DNA from: Candidatus Bathyarchaeota archaeon
GTDB taxonomy: Archaea > Thermoproteota > CALKCG01 > B24 > JAGTQN01
Assembly: GCA_018396395.1 (NCBI GenBank)
Contig: JAGTQN010000014.1
Coordinates: forward strand, 17,638 to 23,283
DNA length: 5,646 nucleotides
Direction of reading: 5' to 3'
Part shown: positions 1-4,690 of the stretch, piece after piece
Numbering within the stretch: the first letter of the stretch is position 1
Layout of the letters: each line of letters starts with the position of its first letter
Position numbers and translations under genes: made by a program
The notes under the pieces: model-generated
What the model was told of the DNA's origin: nothing
Database searches by the model: none
The model's input: the letters and a program-made list of their open reading frames with translations, nothing else

Positions 1-31
1 AGGAATTGGAAATTTTGCGCTTTTTCATAGA

Positions 32-90
32 CGAAAGGATTTAAACCCTTCATGGAGTATCTTCCTTTCGAGGATTTTTCCGTAGGGGGT
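32..90 (+). promoter_or_regulatory. Promoter and ribosome-binding site of the aldolase gene, with flanking inverted repeat
   Basis: A TATA-like TTTAAA lies at 40-45, directly preceded by a purine-rich CGAAAGGA (32-39) that fits an archaeal BRE position. Initiation about 25 bp downstream would fall near 65-70 and leave a leader of about 30 nt. That leader carries a G-rich Shine-Dalgarno-like AGGGGGT at 84-90, 7-8 nt before the TTG start at 98. CGAAAGGA (32-39) and TCCTTTCG (63-70) are perfect inverted copies, one on the BRE and one on the predicted start site, so they could be operator half-sites. The TATA and SD assignments are pattern-based. The operator role is inference. Confidence 0.45.
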
Positions 91-97
91 TTGGTTC

Positions 98-853
98 TTG
101 AAGAATCCTGTGAAGGCCAAGTTAAAACGTGGAGAGGTTTCCTTCGGAGCTTGGATCTCAATAGGGCATCCAGATATTTCCGAAAGTCTTGCATATGTCG
201 GATTCGATTGGCTTCTCTTCGATACTGAGCATTGCCCATTAAACATAGAGATCATTCAAGGTCTTCTTCAGTCTATGGGTTATGGGGCACGGTCTGTGCC
301 CTTGATTCGCGTAGCCTGGAACGACATGGTTTTGATTAAGAGGGCTTTGGATATAGGAGCCTACGGCCTCGTCATTCCCTGGGTGAATACAAAGGACGAA
401 GCTTTGAGTGCTGTTAGGGCATGTAAGTACCCTCCAGAGGGTGTGAGGGGCTTCGGTCCAAGGCGAGCTTCCATGTATGACCCTGAATACGTCAAAACAG
501 CCAATGAGGAGTTGCTAATCGTAGCTCAGATCGAAACAGAAAGCGCCTTGAAGAATCTCGATGATATCCTCTCAGTGAAGGGCATCGATGTGGCCCTTAT
601 CGGACCATGGGACCTTTCCATGTCCTTGGGGGTCTTCACCCAATGGGATAGCCCTAAGTTTAAGGCTGCCGTAGATAAAGTCCTCGAAGCGTGCGAACGA
701 TGGAATGTAGCCCCTGGTTACGTATGTGGCGATGAGAACATTCGATGGGCAGTGGAGAAGGGCTTTAAATTCATTTCGATAGGTGGAGATGAAGGCTTCA
801 TGCTTAAGGGAGCCATCGATTCCTTGATGAGGGCAAAGGAGGCTCTTGGCTAG
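98..853 (+). CDS. HpcH/HpaI aldolase/citrate lyase family protein
   Basis: This is a 251-residue class II (metal-dependent) aldolase of the HpcH/HpaI family. Members reversibly cleave 2-keto-3-deoxy or 4-hydroxy-2-oxo acids to pyruvate plus an aldehyde, in the cytoplasm. Family signatures are in order: FDTEH at 41-45 (His45 and Asp42 as in E. coli HpcH), PLIRVAWND at 68-76 (substrate-binding Arg71), QIETESA at 144-150 (metal-ligand Glu146), and LIGPWDLSMSLG at 167-178 (metal-ligand Asp172). Length is normal and all catalytic residues are present. The frame opens at 86 after a TAG at 83-85, and TTG at 98 is preferred. It has a G-rich SD at the right distance and gives the usual family N-terminus (xNPxKxxLxxGE). 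GTG at 110 is the alternative. The exact substrate cannot be told from sequence: 2-keto-3-deoxy-rhamnonate, -glucarate and 4-hydroxy-2-oxoheptanedioate are all possible. No pathway neighbours are present; the next gene is convergent. Confidence 0.9.
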   Translation: MKNPVKAKLKRGEVSFGAWISIGHPDISESLAYVGFDWLLFDTEHCPLNIEIIQGLLQSMGYGARSVPLIRVAWNDMVLIKRALDIGAYGLVIPWVNTKDEALSAVRACKYPPEGVRGFGPRRASMYDPEYVKTANEELLIVAQIETESALKNLDDILSVKGIDVALIGPWDLSMSLGVFTQWDSPKFKAAVDKVLEACERWNVAPGYVCGDENIRWAVEKGFKFISIGGDEGFMLKGAIDSLMRAKEALG

Positions 854-966
854 GCTCTAGGAAAGGAAGGGATGGTTCATCGAAAAATCTATGACGTATG
901 GAGAATTCGCATTATGTCTTTCTCGCTATCGAAATAAGAAAAGTCGAACCGATCTGATTTGTTCCG

Positions 967-1009
967 AAAAAATAATATGATCTTTAAGGCTCAGGGAGGC
1001 TAATAGCCT
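967..1009 (-). terminator. Possible terminator for the DUF5131 gene
   Basis: Read on the minus strand beyond the TAA at 1025-1027, there is a perfect 5-bp inverted repeat AGGCT-att-AGCCT (997-1009). About 25 nt further on is a run of six T residues (complement of A6 at 967-972) in an AT-rich setting. Archaeal termination relies mainly on T-tracts, so the T6 is the more telling element. The hairpin is short. The rest of the 171-bp gap 854-1024 shows nothing recognisable. Confidence 0.35.
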
Positions 1010-1024
1010 ACAGCCCAACTTGGC

Positions 1025-1699
1025 TTAGGGTTCGTGAAGGCTCGTGCTTACATGGGTGAACTCCCTGAGCGCCTTTATCAGTTCAAGGGTCTTTTTCCTC
1101 GAGGGTTCCGGAAGCCTGTTGCCATAGTTATCATAGCCTACGAATACGGTCAAAGGATTGATTTCCCTTATCCAATCTACAAAGCCCTCGTCAAAGTCCA
1201 GGATAGGCTCTATAACAACAGACTTATAGGGGTATTTAAGGCTCTTCATAGCCAAATACCTATCCCTTACAGACGGTGCCTTGGTTACGCCATGATCAAT
1301 GTTCGATTCTATCGTAGCTCCAAGGAGGGAGTTGTGGGGTATTTCATAAATGAATTCATGATAGCGCCCCGGATTCTTTGTAAGAAAGAAGAAGGTAGCC
1401 TTTGAAGACTTTATGCGATTTAAAACTGCCCTTATCCATCCTTCTGGAACCCATTTCCCCCACATATCTCCCATATCCGAAACGAAGACGAATTCGTCCT
1501 TAGCGAAGGTTTTCCTAAGCCTACTCTCCACAAAGGAGGGTTGAAAGCCCCGACTTTTGTAGGGCTCAATACCGATTCCTGCGAGCCTAACTGCATAGGC
1601 CCTAGCCCAGCAATATACGCATCCATGGAGACAGCCCGTAATAGGATTCCAACTTCCAGTAACTTCGCCCTTGAATCTACGGATCAATTCTGTAGCCAT
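1025..1699 (-). CDS. DUF5131 / phage Gp37-Gp68 family radical-SAM-like protein
   Basis: This 224-residue protein carries an N-terminal cysteine cluster CLHGCVYC at 23-30 (Cys23, Cys27, Cys30), the CX3CX2C signature of radical SAM enzymes that bind a [4Fe-4S] cluster. It sits inside the WNPITGC opening (17-23) typical of the DUF5131 (phage Gp37/Gp68) family. Further family blocks follow: VFVSDMGDMW at 71-80, FFFLTKNPGRY at 103-113 (family form LTKRPxR), LLGATIESN at 125-133, VVIEPILDFD at 161-170, and VGYDNYGNRLPEP at 187-199, the archaeal style of ending. Length is close to the family norm and the ORF is intact. The substrate and reaction of this family are unknown to me, so only cluster binding is predicted. 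The ATG at 1699 has an SD-like AAGGTTAT 7 nt upstream. The gene is divergent from nadE and convergent with the aldolase gene, so it is probably transcribed alone. Confidence 0.85.
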   Translation of the reverse strand: MATELIRRFKGEVTGSWNPITGCLHGCVYCWARAYAVRLAGIGIEPYKSRGFQPSFVESRLRKTFAKDEFVFVSDMGDMWGKWVPEGWIRAVLNRIKSSKATFFFLTKNPGRYHEFIYEIPHNSLLGATIESNIDHGVTKAPSVRDRYLAMKSLKYPYKSVVIEPILDFDEGFVDWIREINPLTVFVGYDNYGNRLPEPSRKKTLELIKALREFTHVSTSLHEP

Positions 1700-1706
1700 C
1701 TTCTAC

Positions 1707-1744
1707 ATAACCTTTCTTTGGCTTTTGGATCCTCGATTTATTAG
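1707..1744 (-). promoter_or_regulatory. Promoter and SD of the DUF5131 gene
   Basis: On the minus strand, CTAATAAAT (complement of 1736-1744) is a TATA-like element centred about 40 bp before the ATG at 1699. Initiation near 1714 would give a leader of about 15 nt. That leader includes AAGGTTAT (complement of 1707-1714), which resembles GAGGTGAT and is spaced 7 nt from the start codon. The same AT-rich stretch reads TTTATTA on the plus strand and could equally serve a rightward transcript starting near 1765. Orientation rests on spacing alone. Confidence 0.35.
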
Positions 1745-1760
1745 TCACTCCTCCCTTATT

Positions 1761-1920
1761 TACAATATCTGAGAAAGCCTTGAAAATTGTTTCGTGGCTT
1801 AATCACGAACTTCGGACTTTTGGTGCTGTTAAAGCCCTTTAGGATTAAAGCTTCGAAGGCTAGTTTCAAGCATTAGGATGGAATAGAAAAATATTGTATG
1901 GAAAAGCGGAATTAAGCCAC
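1761..1920. other. Intergenic region of nested inverted repeats, possible structured RNA
   Basis: This is the main content of the 303-bp gap 1700-2002, where no ORF is convincing. The pairings seen directly are TACAATAT 1761-1768 with ATATTGTA 1891-1898; CTTGAAA 1779-1785 with TTTCAAG 1864-1870; hairpin TTCGTG 1791-1796 with CACGAA 1804-1809; and TAAAG 1830-1834 with CTTTA 1837-1841. All are mutually nested. In addition GTGGCTTAAT 1794-1803 is perfectly complementary to ATTAAGCCAC 1911-1920. Its last seven bases are exactly the loop of the 1791-1809 hairpin, so loop and tail could form a pseudoknot. I do not recognise a known RNA family, and the strand is undetermined. Several arms are short and AT-rich and could be chance. 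A DNA-level role, such as operators for the divergent genes, is the alternative. Confidence 0.25.
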
Positions 1921-1968
1921 AAAGCAAAAAATAAGAAAAATTTCGGCTCGAATTCATTCTTCGTTACC

Positions 1969-1975
1969 TTTAAAT
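1969..1975 (+). promoter_or_regulatory. TATA-like element of nadE
   Basis: TTTAAAT is centred 31 bp upstream of the nadE ATG at 2003. Archaeal initiation about 25 bp downstream of the TATA centre would fall at roughly 1995-1999, leaving a leader of only a few nucleotides. No usable Shine-Dalgarno motif is present: the AAAGG at 1996-2000 is only 2 nt from the ATG. The transcript is therefore probably leaderless or nearly so. Confidence 0.45.
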
Positions 1976-1983
1976 GGAACAAG

Positions 1984-2002
1984 GGCCTTTGATTCAAAGG
2001 CC
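1984..2002. repeat. Perfect 19-bp palindrome abutting the nadE start codon
   Basis: GGCCTTTGATTCAAAGGCC reads as a 9-bp perfect inverted repeat around one central T and ends on the base before the ATG. It lies between the TATA-like box and the start codon, covering the predicted transcription start. That is where a dimeric repressor would block RNA polymerase. If transcription instead began further upstream, the same bases would form an RNA hairpin hiding the start codon. The palindrome is seen directly. Its role as an operator of nadE is inferred. Confidence 0.6.
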
Positions 2003-2815
2003 ATGAATTCAGCCGCCCTGATTCAGGAAGCTTCTGGAGATAATGATTGGAAGGAGATTGAAGAAAGGATAACGAATTTCATCAGGAATGTAGTTGAGAC
2101 TGCGAAGGCAAATGGCGTAGTCGTAGGAATCAGCGGAGGCCTCGATAGCTCCGTAACGGTAGCCCTATGTGTAAGGGCCCTAGGAAAGGATAGGGTTCTG
2201 GGCGTAGCGATGCCAACTTCATTCACTCCCAAGGATGATTTGGAAGATGCCTTAAAACTGGCGGAAAGCCTTGAGATAAGGGCTTCTGTAGTTCCGATCG
2301 ATCCAATTATCGAAGCCTTCGAGAAACAGCTTCCCATGGAACCAAAGGACCGCCTTGTCCTTGGAAATTTAAGGGCAAGGGTTCGCATGGTAATCTTATA
2401 CTACTTCGCCAATAACCTGAACTATCTAGTCGCAGGGACTAGCGATCGGAGCGAAATCCTGATTGGCTTTTATACAAAGTATGGTGATGGGGCTTCAGAC
2501 TTTATGCCCATTGCTCATTTATACAAAACGGAGGTACGCAAGTTGGCATCCTATCTAGGCTTACCAAAGAAAATCATATTCAAGCCATCTAGCCCCCAGT
2601 TATGGCCCGGTCATAAGCTTACGGAAGAACTTCCTGGAGACTATGAAGTTATAGATCCGATACTGAAAGGTCTTTTTGATAAAAGGCTAAAGCCAAAGGA
2701 CATTTCTGAACGTTTGAAGGTTCCTATGGAGCTCGTTCAAGATTTAGAAGATCGATATATCAGGGCTTCCCACAAAAGGAGGATGCCTATAGCCCTCTTG
2801 GGCTGGGAGCCTTAG
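2003..2815 (+). CDS. nadE: NH3-dependent NAD+ synthetase
   Basis: This 270-residue cytoplasmic enzyme amidates nicotinic acid adenine dinucleotide to NAD+, using ATP and ammonia, the final step of NAD+ synthesis. The adenine-nucleotide alpha-hydrolase PP-loop is SGGLDSS at 44-50. Other family blocks are GNLRARVRM at 121-129, VAGTSDRSE at 143-151, GFYTKYGDGASDFMPI at 155-170, the following LYKTEVRKLA at 173-182, and a C-terminal SHKRRMPIAL at 256-265. Length matches stand-alone synthetases and there is no glutaminase (nitrilase) domain, so free ammonia is the donor. The loop at 195-215 reads PSSPQLWPGH...TEELPGDY where bacterial enzymes usually have PSAGLWxGQTDExELG. This may be a lineage variant affecting NaAD binding. 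ATG at 2003 is the only reasonable start. No ATG, GTG or TTG follows before the PP-loop. The 15-20 residues ahead of the first helix are slightly longer than in many homologues. Confidence 0.93.
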   Translation: MNSAALIQEASGDNDWKEIEERITNFIRNVVETAKANGVVVGISGGLDSSVTVALCVRALGKDRVLGVAMPTSFTPKDDLEDALKLAESLEIRASVVPIDPIIEAFEKQLPMEPKDRLVLGNLRARVRMVILYYFANNLNYLVAGTSDRSEILIGFYTKYGDGASDFMPIAHLYKTEVRKLASYLGLPKKIIFKPSSPQLWPGHKLTEELPGDYEVIDPILKGLFDKRLKPKDISERLKVPMELVQDLEDRYIRASHKRRMPIALLGWEP

Positions 2816-3172
2816 GGAATTCCCATCCCTTCATTATTCCAGAGGTACAGTACCGTAAAGTAATCCACAAGATTCATGTCGAAATAGCTTCAGCTCAGAA
2901 ATGCTTCTTTCTTTTCACAATAAGATGTTTATAAATCGCACTAAAGTTTTCTTTCACATTTAGGCACATAAGATTCCTATGAAATTCAAAAAATTCTTTT
3001 GAATGTTTCCTCATTTTCTCTGGAATCAACTTCACAAGTTTTCTAAAAAAATAATATATTTGAAATATTATAATTAATTTAAAAGCTATAGAGCTAATTG
3101 ATTTCCTCATAAATACCCTTTTTTCTTTTCCTTTTGTAAGCCTTCGCTCCATCATATTTCAGCCCTCATTCC
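2816..3172. other. AT-rich intergenic island downstream of nadE
   Basis: From the nadE stop to 3172 no recognisable gene family is present. Composition falls sharply: by hand count 43 of 180 bases are G or C at 2941-3120, and only 8 of 60 at 3041-3100, against 31 of 60 in a sample of the PAC2 gene (4081-4140). Small perfect palindromes occur: GGGAATTCCC (2815-2824, overlapping the nadE stop), GGTACAGTACC (2844-2854), ATTCAAAA-aattc-TTTTGAAT (2984-3004) and ATAATAT/ATATTAT (3051-3057 with 3065-3071). Pyrimidine- and T-rich runs at 2901-2917 could end the nadE transcript. The composition break suggests inserted or foreign DNA. I see no terminal inverted repeats or target duplication that would define an element. 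Confidence 0.55.
2895..3155 (-). CDS. Hypothetical small basic protein, AT-rich gene of doubtful status
   Basis: This 86-codon ORF covers most of the AT-rich island. I do not recognise the product. It is strongly basic, with Lys/Arg clusters at 3-18, 38-51 and 81-85. It has one hydrophobic stretch (AFKLIIIFQIYYFF, 24-37) long enough for a marginal membrane or amphipathic segment, and a single Cys at 64. A GAGGG motif about 8 nt before the ATG at 3155 could serve as SD, but no clear TATA box lies upstream. For: in DNA of about 25% G+C stops should occur roughly every 11 codons, so an 86-codon open frame is unexpected. Against: no family match, odd composition, and the AAA/TTT richness that any AT-rich DNA would give. 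It could be a recently acquired gene, the tail of a lost larger one, or spurious. Confidence 0.25.
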   Translation of the reverse strand: MMERRLTKGKEKRVFMRKSISSIAFKLIIIFQIYYFFRKLVKLIPEKMRKHSKEFFEFHRNLMCLNVKENFSAIYKHLIVKRKKHF

Positions 3173-3539
3173 GTGCCAAAGGAATTCCTGGCCATCTCAG
3201 CAGTAAATGAGAAAGCTTTAGATTCAAGGCATTTCATTTTAGCTTCCTTCCAAGCGAGGCGCCATCCGCCATTTTTCCAATGCACCTATGAAAACATGAG
3301 TATTGGACGAGCGACGGAAATCGAAGAAAACGTTTCGGGACTCAAAAGCGGCGATAGGGTTAAGGTTATCTTCCTATCGGAAAGACCTCCACGGTTTCCG
3401 AGGAAAGGCTCTCCATAGCTTCTCCTTTTATGAAAGATGAAGGGACCATTTGTATAAATACAGCTGTCGTGGCTTTGACGGTACTTATTCAAAGTTCAAG
3501 GGATCGATTATGCCCAAGGCGAAGAACGAGTTGAATTAG
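3173..3539 (+). pseudogene. Decayed medium-chain (GroES-like) dehydrogenase fragment
   Basis: An open stretch from GTG 3173 to TAG 3418 contains, around residues 34-70, HPPFFQCTYEN followed by GRATEIEENVSGLKSGDRVKV. This matches the GroES-like domain of zinc-dependent alcohol dehydrogenase relatives, usually PPxxxGxExxGxVxEVGxxVxGxKxGDRV. The glycine before ENV is Glu here and two or three residues are inserted after YEN, both signs of decay. The N-terminal catalytic Cys region and the whole Rossmann domain are missing. After the stop, a second frame (about 3441-3539, shifted by one) reads CRGFDGTYSKF, weakly like the GxxDGxxAEY segment that follows in these enzymes, before TAG at 3537-3539. 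The gene looks truncated at both ends, frameshifted and interrupted. The first segment is fairly convincing and the second is tentative. It sits next to the AT-rich island, perhaps a scar of the same rearrangement. Confidence 0.45.
3453..3460 (+). promoter_or_regulatory. TATA-like element inside the decayed dehydrogenase
   Basis: TATAAATA within the 12-bp palindrome TGTATAAATACA (3451-3462) is the best TATA match in the window. It would start a transcript near 3485 with a leader of about 90 nt to the PAC2 gene. The GGACCATT just before it (3443-3450) recurs at 3553-3560 beside the nearer PAC2 promoter. It may be a second promoter for the PAC2-Hsp20 unit or a chance match in degraded DNA. Confidence 0.2.
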
Positions 3540-3545
3540 CTTGCG

Positions 3546-3552
3546 TTTAAAA
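3546..3552 (+). promoter_or_regulatory. TATA-like element of the PAC2-Hsp20 unit
   Basis: TTTAAAA is centred 26 bp before the A of the ATG at 3575, the spacing expected if transcription starts on the start codon itself. The sequence between (3553-3574) is pyrimidine- and AT-rich with no Shine-Dalgarno motif, which supports a leaderless message for the first gene. The downstream Hsp20 gene instead has a strong SD, as expected for an internal cistron. Confidence 0.5.
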
Positions 3553-3574
3553 GGACCATTCTTCTTATTTATTT

Positions 3575-4333
3575 ATGGGATTTGGTTTGTCCCACTCAGT
3601 GAATATAGTAGAGAGCGGTTCTGTACCTGAGGAGCCGATTATCATCACCGGATTACCAGATGTTGGTTTAGTAGGCGTTATAGCTGGACTTCATTTGGCC
3701 TCATACCTTGGCATGGAAGATGTAGGAAGCATCGAAAGCGACCTCTTTCCACCCCTCGTGCGTCTTCATAAAGGACTACCCCGGGCGGCTGTTCGAATAC
3801 TCCGTTCGGGGAAGATAATCCTGATCCTTTCTGAAGCCGCCATACCAGCAAATGCTGTATACAAGCTTTCCCAAACGATTGTTCAATGGGCTACCGAGAA
3901 GAAGGCGAGGCTCATCATTTCCATAGGAGGAATTGCCGTAGAGGACAGGATTAACCTTAAGACTCCTAGGGTCTTCGCCACGGCTTCCAATGAGGCGACG
4001 CTTCAAGGCTTGAAGGAGAAGAACGTCCAGATTCTGGATGGAGGTTATATCGTAGGTCCGTATGCCCTCATCCTCAAGTATGCAGCCATGGGAGGCCTTC
4101 CGGCGATCACTTTATTAGCAGAGGCCTTTTTCAACTATCCTGATCCCGAAGCGGCTGCTTCTGCCATCCTTGAACTCAATAAGATCCTTGGATTGAATGT
4201 GGATGTAAAGGCTCTTCTAGAAAGGGGCGAAGAGATTAGATTGGCTTCGAGGGACTTCATGAACCGAACCCAGATGGAAATGGAAAGGATGCGAAAGTCT
4301 CAAGAATACGATGTCCCTCCAATTCATGTTTAA
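3575..4333 (+). CDS. PAC2 family protein (proteasome assembly chaperone family)
   Basis: This 252-residue protein belongs to the PAC2 family, whose archaeal members (PbaA/PbaB type) are related to eukaryotic proteasome assembly chaperones and bind the 20S core. It would act in the cytoplasm. Visible features are the N-terminal IITGLPDVGLVGVIAGLHL (23-41), the segment FPPLVRLHKGLPR (58-70), strand IILILSEAAIP (81-91), LIISIGGI (113-120), VGPYALILKYA (160-170) and the near C-terminal PDPEAAASAILELNKILG (189-206). A charged helix at about 211-242 precedes the tail. The last residues are PPIHV. Some proteasome-binding proteins end in hydrophobic-Tyr-X (HbYX), and here Ile-His-Val occupies that position. 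ATG at 3575 is set by the TATA spacing. The stop is 14 bp before the Hsp20 start, so the two form an operon linking proteasome and chaperone functions. A proteasome partner is inferred from the family, not shown here. Confidence 0.87.
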   Translation: MGFGLSHSVNIVESGSVPEEPIIITGLPDVGLVGVIAGLHLASYLGMEDVGSIESDLFPPLVRLHKGLPRAAVRILRSGKIILILSEAAIPANAVYKLSQTIVQWATEKKARLIISIGGIAVEDRINLKTPRVFATASNEATLQGLKEKNVQILDGGYIVGPYALILKYAAMGGLPAITLLAEAFFNYPDPEAAASAILELNKILGLNVDVKALLERGEEIRLASRDFMNRTQMEMERMRKSQEYDVPPIHV

Positions 4334-4335
4334 CC

Positions 4336-4342
4336 GAGGTGA
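4336..4342 (+). promoter_or_regulatory. Shine-Dalgarno that sets the Hsp20 start
   Basis: GAGGTGA is a near-perfect match to the archaeal anti-SD complement, 5 nt before ATG 4348. An in-frame GTG at 4339 lies inside this motif and so cannot be the start served by it. ATG 4348 is therefore the preferred start and the protein is 113 rather than 116 residues. Confidence 0.75.
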
Positions 4343-4347
4343 AGGCC

Positions 4348-4689
4348 ATGTCATCCTTTGAGAGGCCCAGTTGGCGTCCCAGATCTTCGACCATAGAGCC
4401 CCTAACAAACGTGATCGTGGAAATGGAAGAAGTTATTGTAACAGCAGACATTCCCTGTGCCGACACATCGAGGATTCGTGTCACCTTCTTGGATGAAAGA
4501 ACCTTAGAAATAACTGCGCAGCTTAGAAAGAAGTTTAGATTCGAGGACTTTAACATAAGCCATCGAAGGGGTGAATTCAGCCGCTACCATGCCATGGTTA
4601 CCATTCCTGTTCCCATCGAGAAAAGGATTGCATTGAAATGTCAAAGGAGCATCCTTGAGATAAGGCTCCCTAGGAAGCTGGGGAGCTGA
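4348..4689 (+). CDS. Hsp20/alpha-crystallin family small heat-shock protein
   Basis: This short (113-residue) small heat-shock protein is an ATP-independent holdase that binds unfolding proteins in the cytoplasm. The alpha-crystallin domain spans about 17-109. EPLTNVIVEMEEVIVTADIP (17-36) matches the usual PLxDVxExxDxxVVxADLP opening. RTLEITAQ (51-58) is the following strand, SRYHAMVTIPVPIE (78-91) matches SRxFxLPxxVD, and SILEIRLPR (101-109) stands in for the conserved GVLxIxxPK. The G of that GVL block is replaced by Ser. The N-terminal arm is only about 16 residues. The chain stops four residues after the domain, so the C-terminal I-X-I motif that drives large oligomers is absent. Dimers or small assemblies are thus likelier than 24-mers. 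It is translated from a strong SD 14 bp after the PAC2 gene. It ends one base from the convergent thiL stop, with no room for a dedicated terminator. Confidence 0.85.
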   Translation: MSSFERPSWRPRSSTIEPLTNVIVEMEEVIVTADIPCADTSRIRVTFLDERTLEITAQLRKKFRFEDFNISHRRGEFSRYHAMVTIPVPIEKRIALKCQRSILEIRLPRKLGS

Positions 4690-4690
4690 G

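Noticed and set aside
25..255. Minus-strand 76-codon ORF overlapping the aldolase start.
   Set aside because: It lies antisense to the conserved N-terminus and active-site region of the aldolase and has no family signal of its own.
891..980. A 29-codon ORF on the plus strand between the aldolase and DUF5131 genes.
   Set aside because: It has no Shine-Dalgarno motif or promoter spacing and no recognisable sequence. It is short enough to be chance.
1034..1744. Plus-strand ORFs of 123 and 67 codons opposite the DUF5131 gene.
   Set aside because: They are antisense shadows of a gene whose family motifs are all on the minus strand.
2815..2824. GGGAATTCCC palindrome at the nadE stop as an intrinsic terminator.
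   Set aside because: As RNA it would need an unrealistically tight loop and no T-run follows directly. I noted it only as part of the island.
3786..3802. GTTCGAATAC resembling the T-arm of a tRNA.
   Set aside because: It lies inside the PAC2 coding sequence, with no acceptor stem, D-arm or anticodon arm around it.
4339..4341. GTG as start codon of the Hsp20 gene.
   Set aside because: It lies within the GAGGTGA Shine-Dalgarno motif that serves the ATG at 4348.
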